From Burkholderiales bacterium (GTDB lineage: Bacteria > Pseudomonadota > Gammaproteobacteria > Burkholderiales > Burkholderiaceae_C), in assembly GCA_947458895.1 (NCBI GenBank), contig CANHBY010000111.1, positions 1 through 5,892 of the forward strand: 5,892 bases of DNA, written 5' to 3'. Both the position numbers and the translations under genes were made by a program. The notes under the pieces were generated by a model. It saw nothing but the letters and a program-made list of their open reading frames with translations, did no database searches and was not told where the DNA came from. Positions 1 to 5,892 of the stretch are shown in pieces. Each line of letters begins with the position of its first letter. The stretch's first letter is position 1.

Positions 1-1
1 C

Positions 2-157
2 CAAAGCGTGACGTGTGGAGGCACCCTCACTGCGAAGGATTGCGTCAAGCTTGAGGCGACTCCCGTCATACCCGACCCAGAGGCTGGCAAACTTGAGCTT
101 GACAGCACTGGCACAAAAGGCTGCGCCGGAACTAATCCTTTAGTATGCTGGAAATAA
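2..157 (+). CDS. Type IV pilus minor pilin, PilE-like, C-terminal fragment (5' end outside window)
   Basis: An open frame enters from the left edge and ends at TAA (155-157), giving the last 51 residues of a protein. What is seen: the tail has the form LEATP...GKLELDSTGTKG followed by a cysteine pair (CAGTNPLVC) and a terminal WK. Known of the family: minor pilins of the PilE type end in a beta-sheet with a 'TATP ... LTLD.TG.KG ... CW' pattern and a C-terminal disulphide loop, which this matches. Two further cysteines lie at fragment residues 5 and 14. The N-terminal prepilin leader and hydrophobic helix are not in the window, so assignment to PilE rather than another pilin is inference. A second pilin-like gene follows almost directly, consistent with a minor pilin operon whose products prime pilus assembly in the inner membrane. 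Confidence 0.72.
   Translation, partial: QSVTCGGTLTAKDCVKLEATPVIPDPEAGKLELDSTGTKGCAGTNPLVCWK
150..153 (+). promoter_or_regulatory. Candidate ribosome binding site that decides the FimT-like start
   Basis: GGAA lies nine bases before the ATG at 163 and overlaps the end of the upstream pilin gene. The earlier in-frame ATG at 145 is preceded by a pyrimidine-rich stretch with no close Shine-Dalgarno match; the nearest purine cluster, CGGA at 127-130, is 14 bases away. This favours initiation at 163, with ribosomes finishing the upstream gene able to restart almost in place. Confidence 0.45.
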
Positions 158-162
158 ATAGA

Positions 163-771
163 ATGACTCGCCGGCCAAGTGGCTTTACCGCCATAGAATT
201 ATTGATCACCATTGCGGTGGCCGCCATCCTGATGGCAATTGCAGTGCCAAGCCTTACGCAGCTCGTAAGAAACTCAGAGCTGACATCCATCACCAATACG
301 CTTCTGGCCAGCATCAATGGTGCCCGAAGTGAGGCTATGAAAAGAGGCGGATTTGCCATGGTGGTACCAACAGGCAACGGCGCAGGTGATACCTGGCGCA
401 ACGGCTGGGTGGTTTTTGTGGATGTAAATACTAATAATAATAATAATATTTTTTCCTACCAATCAGGAAATGATGTGCTAGTTTTTTCGCAAGAACAACT
501 TGGTTCTTATTTTTCCATTGTGGGAAGTAACACAGCAAATGATAACCCTGCATACATCCTGTTCGACCCATCAGGGTATTCCAAAACAAAAATTGGAGGA
601 TTTGGTGATGTCACGCTCACGCTCAGCCGTAACGACGTCACTGGCTCTCCCACTTACAAATGCAGGGAAGTCCGGAGCATCGTGATTGAAAAAACAGGCC
701 GAGCGCGCAGTTGTACGCCAACCAGCAATAACGATACGGCCTGCCCTGTCGTTGGCGCCCCTTGTTCTTAA
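163..771 (+). CDS. GspH/FimT family pseudopilin (type IV pilus minor pilin)
   Basis: A 202-residue protein from ATG 163; an in-frame ATG at 145 would add six residues and overlap the upstream gene by 13 bases. The start at 163 is preferred because of the GGAA before it. Residues 1-7 (MTRRPSG) form a short basic prepilin leader. The predicted PilD cleavage lies between Gly7 and Phe8, and Glu12 is the conserved Glu5 of the mature protein. Residues 8-30 form the hydrophobic helix that anchors in the inner membrane and packs in the pilus. The middle contains NGWVVFVDVN, typical of GspH/FimT proteins, then a run of five Asn (91-95). The end has the family motif SIVIEKTGRARSC, with GRAR at 179-182. 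Four cysteines (167, 184, 194, 201) could form disulphides in the periplasm. In FimT of competent bacteria a C-terminal GRxR motif binds DNA during uptake, so this protein may be FimT; a purely structural role in pilus priming is the alternative. The central part is clearly more AT-rich than the neighbouring genes. Confidence 0.88.
   Translation: MTRRPSGFTAIELLITIAVAAILMAIAVPSLTQLVRNSELTSITNTLLASINGARSEAMKRGGFAMVVPTGNGAGDTWRNGWVVFVDVNTNNNNNIFSYQSGNDVLVFSQEQLGSYFSIVGSNTANDNPAYILFDPSGYSKTKIGGFGDVTLTLSRNDVTGSPTYKCREVRSIVIEKTGRARSCTPTSNNDTACPVVGAPCS
433..447 (+). repeat. In-frame (AAT)5 trinucleotide repeat
   Basis: Five perfect AAT units lie inside the FimT-like gene. They are preceded by AAT ACT and followed by ATT TTT, and encode the Asn run at residues 91-95. 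The unit is three bases long, so slippage would change the number of Asn residues without breaking the frame. The position follows the conserved WVVFVDVN strand, where family members commonly have a variable loop. Confidence 0.75.
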
Positions 772-789
772 GCCCACAGATGGTGGGCT
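771..789 (+). terminator. Hairpin at the end of the pilin operon, possible terminator
   Basis: A perfect 7-bp inverted repeat, AGCCCAC and GTGGGCT, is separated by a 5-base loop and begins in the last base of the pilin stop codon. It is followed by GGGTTTGTG rather than a clean run of T, so it is a weak match to an intrinsic terminator. It may instead act as a 3' end stabiliser, or work with the T4 run at 842-845. Its position between convergent genes supports an end-of-transcript role. Confidence 0.45.
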
Positions 790-1008
790 GGGTTTGTGAT
801 CCCGCACCCTTAGCCTTCGGCCCGGGCTCACCCACACCCACTTTTCAGAAACCGGCCTTCGTCGCCCAAGACCTCAAGATCACGCCCATCAGGCCACGCC
901 TCAGGTGAGACTTGGCGCGGGTTAGCACCTGGGTGGGTTGGACAAAAATGAGGCCGCGGCGAACTGGCAGCCACCCCCGCCGCTGCGCTCATCATCGGAA
1001 TCCATGAC
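790..1008. other. Convergent intergenic region, no gene recognised
   Basis: The 219 bases between the pilin hairpin and the end of the acetyltransferase gene hold no frame with a recognisable product or ribosome binding site. A possible larger, imperfect fold pairs GTGGG (783-787) with CCCAC (837-841) just before TTTT (842-845), which could serve the plus strand. For the minus strand, a 6-bp GC stem (978-983 with 956-961) is followed by five T (947-943), but eight bases separate stem and T run, so it is a poor terminator candidate. No repeat or RNA gene was seen. Confidence 0.5.
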
Positions 1009-1512
1009 TCAAGGTTTTATGAGCGGCCTGACCACCGCAGGCACCCCCACCGCCATCGAGTTGGACGGCACATCACGAATCACCACCGCGTTGGCACCAA
1101 TGAGCACGTTGTCACCAATGGTGATGCGGCCAAGGATTTTGGCGCCAGCGCCAATATCAACGTGGTTGCCAATCACGGGAGAGCCGGGTGACTCCACACG
1201 GTTGAGGCCAATCACCACGCCGGTGCGCACCCGGCAGTGAGTGCCGATGCGGGCATCACCGCTGATCACAATGCCGAAGGCATGGTCGATCACAAAGCCC
1301 TCGCCAATTTCAGTTTCACAGGGCAGCTCCATGCCAGAAGCCATTTGAACCAGTTTGAAAAAAATGCTATAGAGCGGCGACAAAAGCTTGCGAAACACCA
1401 CCGGCAGGCCCACTCGCCAACGGCCAAAGCGGTAAACCACCAACACCCAAAACCCCAAGGAGCCCCAGGTTCTCTCCTGGACGCGCATGTCGGCGCGAAT
1501 GTTCTCAAACAT
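1009..1512 (-). CDS. Serine acetyltransferase-like hexapeptide-repeat acyltransferase
   Basis: A 167-residue protein whose ATG (1512) has AAGG five bases upstream. Residues 1-60 are a short helical, partly hydrophobic N-terminal part (FWVLVVYRFGRWR at 21-33). From about residue 68 to 163 there are hexapeptide repeats of a left-handed beta-helix (IGEGF, IGTHC, IGNHVDIGAGA, IGDNVLIGANA), ending in the conserved AVGVPA segment. The stretch VIDHAFGIVISG matches the CysE active-site region; Asp76-His77 align with the catalytic Asp-His pair (Asp157-His158 in E. coli). It probably transfers acetyl from acetyl-CoA to a hydroxyl group. It is much shorter than E. coli CysE (273 residues), lacks its N-terminal helical domain, and has Gly-Ser (110-111) where CysE has Arg192-His193. 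It therefore resembles the short acetyltransferases found in exopolysaccharide clusters (WcaB-like), and cysteine synthesis is not assured. It follows purL by 41 bases on the same strand and is probably co-transcribed. Confidence 0.85.
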   Translation of the reverse strand: MFENIRADMRVQERTWGSLGFWVLVVYRFGRWRVGLPVVFRKLLSPLYSIFFKLVQMASGMELPCETEIGEGFVIDHAFGIVISGDARIGTHCRVRTGVVIGLNRVESPGSPVIGNHVDIGAGAKILGRITIGDNVLIGANAVVIRDVPSNSMAVGVPAVVRPLIKP

Positions 1513-1553
1513 GGAAACCTTGTCGTGCTGTCATGGGGAAGGGCCAGGCGCAC

Positions 1554-4500
1554 TCAAACGGTGCGAGACCACTGGTAAGCGTTGACAAACATGCGCAGCC
1601 AAGGGCTGGCATGACGCTTGTCGCCATGACTCCAGCTCATCTGAGCGTGGCGGAAAACACGCTCAGGGTGAGGCATGAGCGCCGTGACACGGCCATCGGC
1701 TGTGGTCACAGAGGTCAAGCCCCCGGGGCTGCCATTGGGATTGAAAGGATAGGCCTCGGAGGGCTGTCCATGATGATCGACGAAGCGCAATGCGCGGTGC
1801 ACCGCCTGAAGATTGCCGCGCTGAGAGAAGTCAGCAAAGCCCTCACCGTGCGACACAGCGATCGGCAAGCGGCTGCCCGCCATGCCCTTGAAAAACAAGG
1901 AGGGGCTCTCGAGCACCTCGACCAAACTCAGGCGCGCCTCGAATTGCTCGCTCTTGTTTCGGGTGAAGCGCGGCCACGCCTCGGTGCCTGGAATGATGGG
2001 GCTGAGAGCGGCCAGCATTTGGCACCCATTGCACACACCGAGCGTGAAACGATCAGGCTTGTTGAAGAACGCTGTGAAGGCCTCTGACAGGGCTGGGTTG
2101 AACAAAATCGAGCGGGCCCAGCCTTCGCCGGCACCCAAGGTGTCGCCATAGCTGAAACCACCGCAGGCCACGAACCCTTGGAACTGGTCCAGGGACACCC
2201 GCCCAGTCTGAAGATCAGTCATGTGCACATCAACGCTCTCGAAGCCGGCGAGCGCCATGGCATAACTCATTTCAACCTGGCTGTTGACGCCCTGCTCGCG
2301 CAGAATAGCCACCCGAGGGCGCGTGAGGTTGAGGGAGGGTGCGGCGGGCGCCTGTACAGCCGGTTCAGCAGCGTGTTCGGCAGCCAGCTCGGCAGACAGA
2401 TGCATGTGCAAACCAGGGTCTTCTGCACGGCCTTGTGCCTCGTGTTCGGCATCGGCACAGGCGGGGTTGTCACGCAAGCGGGCAATGCGCCAGCTCACCT
2501 CATCCCAGGCCTGATGGAGCTCACGCAGCGGCGCTTTAAAGATCACCTTGGTATCGCGCCAAACTTCAACCGCTTGGCGGTCGTTGGTCTTGCCAATGAA
2601 GTGGCTGTGCTTGCTCAGGCCGTATTGGCGCAGGGTTTGCATGACGTCATTGCGCTGCGCCGTGGGCACTTGAATCACCACGCCGAGTTCTTCATTGAAC
2701 AGGGCTTTGAGGGTGAGCTCTGCGCGGCGCGCACCGACCTGAGCAGCCCAATTTTTAGAGTCGCCCCAATCCATGCGGCTGTCACTGATGCCGTCGCCCT
2801 CAGTCAACAGCATGTCGATATTCAAACTCACGCCCACATGGCCGGCAAAGGCCATCTCGCACACTGTCGCCCACAGGCCGCCATCGCTGCGGTCGTGGTA
2901 GGCCAGTATGTGCCCGCTTTGGCGCAGCGCATTGATGGCAGCCACCAAAGACTTGATCTGGGCCGGGTCATCAACATCAGGCACCTCATCGCCGAACTGG
3001 TTCAGCACCTGCGCCAACACCGAGCCTGCGAGGCGGCTCTTGCCTTGGCCCAGGTCGATCAAAATCAAGGTGGTATCTGAGATCGCCGCATCGATACCCC
3101 CAGAATGGCGCTGGAGTTGAGGCGTGAAGGTGGGCAACACATCGTCGAGTGTGGCGAACGCCGACACGATCAGTGACACCGGTGCCGTCACCTGCTTGGG
3201 CTGCCCTTCGTCTTGCCAACGGGTGCGCATCGAGAGGCTGTCTTTGCCCACCGGCACACCAATGCCCAGGGCTGGGCACAGGCCCATGGCCACCGCCTGC
3301 ACGGTGTCATAGAGGGCAGCGTCTTCACCGGGCTCGCCACAGGCGGCCATCCAGTTGCAGCTGAGCTTGATGCGCGACAACTCAATGGGCGCAGCCAGCA
3401 AATTCGTGATCGCCTCACCCACGGCCATGCGGCCGGAGGCGGGGGCATCGATAGAGGCCAGTGGGGTGCGCTCGCCCATGCTCATCGCCTCGCCACGCAG
3501 GCCCTTGAAATCGGCCAGAGTCACGGCACAATCGGCCACAGGCACTTGCCACGGGCCCACCATTTGGTCACGGTGGCTCAGCCCCCCCACGGTACGGTCA
3601 CCAATGGTGATGAGGAATCGCTTGCTCGCCACGGTGGGGTGGCGCAGAACATCCAGCACCACAGTCTCAAGCGCCACATCGTTGAGATCCAAAGCAGCCA
3701 CAGGGCGTTGAACGCGCTGAACGTCGCGCTGGACCTTGGGCGGCTTGCCGAGCAGCACGTCCATGGGCATATCGATCGAGCGGGCGCCGCCGGGGCCGTC
3801 TTCGAGGACCAGCGTGGTTTCTTCGGTGGCAACACCCACCACGGCAAAGGGGCAACGCTCACGCTGACAAAAAGCCTCGAAAGCAGGCAGAGACTCCGGC
3901 GCCAGAGCCAACACATAGCGCTCTTGGCTTTCGTTACACCAGGCTTCTTTGGGGGCCAGGCCGCTTTCTTCCAAGGGCACTTTGCGAAAATCAAAACGCG
4001 CACCACGGCCAGCGCCATCGACCAACTCAGGGAATGCATTGGACAAGCCCCCGGCCCCCACATCGTGAATCGCCAAAATCGGGTTGTTCTCGCCGAGCGC
4101 CCAGCAATGGTTGATGACCTCTTGCGCCCGACGCTCAATTTCAGGGTTGCCGCGCTGGACCGAATCGAAGTCAAGGTCAGCCGCATTGACACCCGCGGCC
4201 ATGGAGCTGGCCGCCCCACCGCCCATGCCAATGCGCATGCCAGGCCCACCCAACTGAACCAGCAGGGTGCCTGCGGCAAACTGCTTCTTGAGGGTCTGGC
4301 CCGCAGCGATCGTGCCCATGCCACCGGCAATCATGATGGGCTTGTGATAGCCACGACGAACGGCCTGCTCGCCTTCACCCACCGTTTGCTCAAACACCCG
4401 AAAGTAGCCCGCCAGGTTGGGCCGACCGAATTCGTTGTTGAACGCCGCGCCGCCCAGCGGCCCCTCGGTCATGATTTGCAAAGCGCTGGCAATGTGAGCC

Positions 4501-5612
4501 GGCTTGCCATAGGGCGCTTGATCAGGATTTTCCCAGGGCGCCGCCATGCCAGGCAAATGGAGGTTAGACACACTGAAGCCAGTGAGGCCAGCCTTGGGCT
4601 TGGAGCCACGGCCTGTAGCACCCTCGTCACGTATTTCACCGCCAGCGCCGGTGGAGGCACCTGGGAACGGCGAGATGGCCGTGGGATGGTTATGGGTTTC
4701 AACTTTCATCAGCACATGCGCCACTTCATCTTGAGCGCGGTAAGCGCTGGCGCCCTGCTCTGAAGAAGGCGCAAACCAATGCTCAATGGGCCCACCTTCC
4801 ATGACGGAAGCGTTGTCGCTGTAGGCCACCACCGTGTGCTGCGGCGCCTGGGCTTCGGTGTGCCGGATCATGCCGAACATGGAGTGCGACTGAGCCTGGC
4901 CGTCGATGGTGAACTGGGCGTTAAAAATTTTGTGCCGGCAGTGCTCGCTGTTGGCCTGCGCAAACATCATCAGCTCGACATCGCTGGGGTCGCGCTGAAG
5001 GGCGGTGAAGGCCTGAAGCAGGTAGTCGATTTCATCGTCGCTCAAGGCCAGGCCAAACTCGGCATTGGCCTGCACCAGGGCACCACGCCCAAGGCCCATG
5101 ATATCCACATGCTGCAGCGCCATGGCTTGACGCTCATCAAACAATTGGGCGGCTTGCTCGCGCTCGAAGCACACGCTTTCGGTCATGCGGTCATGCAGCA
5201 CCAGCGCCATGGCCTGCAACTCCTGCTCGCTCAGGGCCTTGACGCCGCCCAGCAGACCCGACTTCAGGGTGAACCGATATTCGGTGACACGCTCCACACG
5301 CCGGATGGCCAAGCCGCAATTGCGAGCAATGTCAGTGGCCTTGCTGGCCCAAGGCGAAACCGTGCCCAGGCGCGGCGTGACCACAACCAGGCCCTCGGTG
5401 CGCTCCGGGCCGACGTAGGCATCACCGTACTGCAAGAGCGCCCCCAGCTTATCGACAAGGGCCGGCGAGAGCGGCTGCTCAGATGCCACCCAGTGCACAT
5501 GACGCGCGTGAACCGCAACAATGCGCGCCACACTGGCATGCAAGGCGGTGATCAAGGCTTGGGAGCGAAACGCTGACAAGGCGTTACCGCCCTCGAAGTG
5601 GAGCAAATGCAT
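1554..5612 (-). CDS. purL: Phosphoribosylformylglycinamidine (FGAM) synthase, large single-chain form
   Basis: A 1352-residue cytosolic enzyme of de novo purine synthesis. It converts FGAR, glutamine and ATP to FGAM, glutamate, ADP and phosphate. Approximate domains: PurS-like N-terminal domain (1-125); linker domain (170-225); two PurM-like halves forming the synthase core (230-660 and 660-1030); class I glutaminase (1098-1350). Motifs seen: NSEHCRH (221-227), [20 protein letters not shown] (306-325), [10 protein letters not shown] (516-525), PVGKDSLSM (787-795), HDRSDGG (906-912). The glutaminase triad is complete: Cys1194 in GVCNGCQM, then His1315 and Glu1317 in MPHPERVF. The start at 5612 is chosen because [16 protein letters not shown] matches the usual N-terminus. 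The frame stays open upstream to 5843, but that part runs antisense through map. No good Shine-Dalgarno precedes this ATG. The protein is somewhat longer than E. coli PurL (1295), mainly through an insert near 934-963 and an Ala-rich linker near 1051-1099. No frameshift or lost motif was seen, so it should be functional. Confidence 0.97.
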   Translation of the reverse strand: MHLLHFEGGNALSAFRSQALITALHASVARIVAVHARHVHWVASEQPLSPALVDKLGALLQYGDAYVGPERTEGLVVVTPRLGTVSPWASKATDIARNCGLAIRRVERVTEYRFTLKSGLLGGVKALSEQELQAMALVLHDRMTESVCFEREQAAQLFDERQAMALQHVDIMGLGRGALVQANAEFGLALSDDEIDYLLQAFTALQRDPSDVELMMFAQANSEHCRHKIFNAQFTIDGQAQSHSMFGMIRHTEAQAPQHTVVAYSDNASVMEGGPIEHWFAPSSEQGASAYRAQDEVAHVLMKVETHNHPTAISPFPGASTGAGGEIRDEGATGRGSKPKAGLTGFSVSNLHLPGMAAPWENPDQAPYGKPAHIASALQIMTEGPLGGAAFNNEFGRPNLAGYFRVFEQTVGEGEQAVRRGYHKPIMIAGGMGTIAAGQTLKKQFAAGTLLVQLGGPGMRIGMGGGAASSMAAGVNAADLDFDSVQRGNPEIERRAQEVINHCWALGENNPILAIHDVGAGGLSNAFPELVDGAGRGARFDFRKVPLEESGLAPKEAWCNESQERYVLALAPESLPAFEAFCQRERCPFAVVGVATEETTLVLEDGPGGARSIDMPMDVLLGKPPKVQRDVQRVQRPVAALDLNDVALETVVLDVLRHPTVASKRFLITIGDRTVGGLSHRDQMVGPWQVPVADCAVTLADFKGLRGEAMSMGERTPLASIDAPASGRMAVGEAITNLLAAPIELSRIKLSCNWMAACGEPGEDAALYDTVQAVAMGLCPALGIGVPVGKDSLSMRTRWQDEGQPKQVTAPVSLIVSAFATLDDVLPTFTPQLQRHSGGIDAAISDTTLILIDLGQGKSRLAGSVLAQVLNQFGDEVPDVDDPAQIKSLVAAINALRQSGHILAYHDRSDGGLWATVCEMAFAGHVGVSLNIDMLLTEGDGISDSRMDWGDSKNWAAQVGARRAELTLKALFNEELGVVIQVPTAQRNDVMQTLRQYGLSKHSHFIGKTNDRQAVEVWRDTKVIFKAPLRELHQAWDEVSWRIARLRDNPACADAEHEAQGRAEDPGLHMHLSAELAAEHAAEPAVQAPAAPSLNLTRPRVAILREQGVNSQVEMSYAMALAGFESVDVHMTDLQTGRVSLDQFQGFVACGGFSYGDTLGAGEGWARSILFNPALSEAFTAFFNKPDRFTLGVCNGCQMLAALSPIIPGTEAWPRFTRNKSEQFEARLSLVEVLESPSLFFKGMAGSRLPIAVSHGEGFADFSQRGNLQAVHRALRFVDHHGQPSEAYPFNPNGSPGGLTSVTTADGRVTALMPHPERVFRHAQMSWSHGDKRHASPWLRMFVNAYQWSRTV

Positions 5613-5690
5613 GGCAGGAGGCGACGCGCAGGGGCCGCAGGCAAGGACGGGGAATAGCGAGATTTTAGCCGCCGAGCGATAATCAGGAAC
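5613..5690. promoter_or_regulatory. Divergent purL/map spacer with weak promoter candidates
   Basis: Both genes must start from this 78-base spacer or from inside the neighbouring gene. For purL, TAAAAT on the minus strand (5667-5662) is a five-of-six match to a -10 box and would give a leader of roughly 45 bases; no good -35 is seen. For map, GATAAT (5678-5683) is also a five-of-six match, but it lies only seven bases before the ATG, so transcription would start at the start codon itself. The map promoter may therefore lie elsewhere. No palindrome resembling the E. coli PurR operator was seen. Confidence 0.3.
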
Positions 5691-5892
5691 ATGACGATCA
5701 CCATTAAATCCCCGTCCGACATTGCTGCCATGCGCATCGCCGGGCGTTTGGCCTCTGAAGTGCTGGACATGCTGACGCCCCACGTGAAGGCCGGCGTCAC
5801 CACCAACCAGCTCGACAAATTGGCTCACGACCACATTGTTCATGTTCAGCAGGGCATCCCCGCGCCGCTGAATTACGCCCCCAGCGGCTACC
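5691..5892 (+). CDS. map: Methionine aminopeptidase type I, N-terminal fragment (3' end outside window)
   Basis: The first 67 codons of a gene that runs off the right edge. The product begins [20 protein letters not shown] and continues [18 protein letters not shown], closely matching the start of E. coli Map (MAISIKTPEDIEKMRVAGRL..., 264 residues). IPAPLNY further on is wording typical of betaproteobacterial Map. The enzyme removes the initiator methionine from nascent proteins in the cytosol and uses divalent metal ions. The metal ligands and the active-site histidine lie beyond the window, so activity cannot be judged. AGGA (5685-5688) precedes the ATG with a gap of only two bases, a short spacing for a ribosome binding site. 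The gene is divergent from purL across 78 bases. Confidence 0.95.
   Translation, partial: MTITIKSPSDIAAMRIAGRLASEVLDMLTPHVKAGVTTNQLDKLAHDHIVHVQQGIPAPLNYAPSGY

Noticed and set aside
571..841. Minus-strand open frames of 88 and 67 codons opposite the pilin gene's 3' end
   Set aside because: They overlap the well-supported FimT-like gene and the hairpin, and have Arg/Pro-rich translations with no recognisable domain.
943..983. Intrinsic terminator for the acetyltransferase gene on the minus strand
   Set aside because: The stem is only 6 bp with a 16-base loop, and eight bases separate it from a run of five T, so it does not meet the usual pattern.
938..1240. Plus-strand open frame of 100 codons over the end of the acetyltransferase gene
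   Set aside because: It is mostly antisense to a conserved hexapeptide-repeat gene and has no recognisable product or ribosome binding site.
1533..5576. Four long plus-strand open frames opposite purL (1533-2087, 2178-3080, 3213-4763, 4779-5576), the longest 516 codons
   Set aside because: All four are in one frame, in register with the purL codons. Stops there need TTA, CTA or TCA codons in purL, which GC-rich genes rarely use. The translations show no recognisable family, while purL is a complete conserved enzyme, so these are shadows.
5613..5690. PurR-type operator controlling purL
   Set aside because: No palindrome like the E. coli PurR box is visible in the spacer.
5613..5843. N-terminal extension of the purL frame upstream of 5612
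   Set aside because: The extra 77 residues do not resemble PurL and run antisense through the start of map. The Met at 5612 gives the family's normal N-terminus.

Overview
This looks like ordinary chromosomal DNA from a betaproteobacterium, probably order Burkholderiales and perhaps Comamonadaceae. The evidence is the GC-rich coding sequence, the single-chain PurL with the insert and wording I recall from that group, and a methionine aminopeptidase N-terminus containing the stretch IPAPLNY, which I associate with betaproteobacterial Map. The genus cannot be read from this window.

Layout. (1) Positions 2-771, plus strand: the 3' end of a type IV pilus minor pilin gene (PilE-like), then a GspH/FimT-family pseudopilin gene about 5 bases downstream. 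This is probably the tail of a minor pilin operon, closed by a hairpin that begins in the last base of the stop codon. (2) Positions 772-1008: a convergent intergenic region with no convincing gene. (3) Positions 1009-1512, minus strand: a short serine-acetyltransferase-like left-handed beta-helix protein. (4) Positions 1554-5612, minus strand: purL, a complete 1352-residue FGAM synthase that fills most of the window. (5) Positions 5613-5690: a 78-base divergent spacer. (6) Positions 5691-5892, plus strand: the first 67 codons of map, cut by the window edge.

Functional groups. The first two genes belong to type IV pilus assembly and possibly DNA uptake. purL carries out the fourth step of de novo purine synthesis, and the acetyltransferase gene lies 41 bases behind it on the same strand, so it is probably co-transcribed although the functions look unrelated. 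map starts divergently from purL and encodes the enzyme that removes N-terminal methionine.

I found no mobile element, CRISPR array, tRNA, rRNA or new system. The points most worth a second look are a GRxR motif in the FimT-like pilin, the loss of the second active-site histidine in the acetyltransferase, and an in-frame AAT repeat within an AT-rich patch of the pilin gene.
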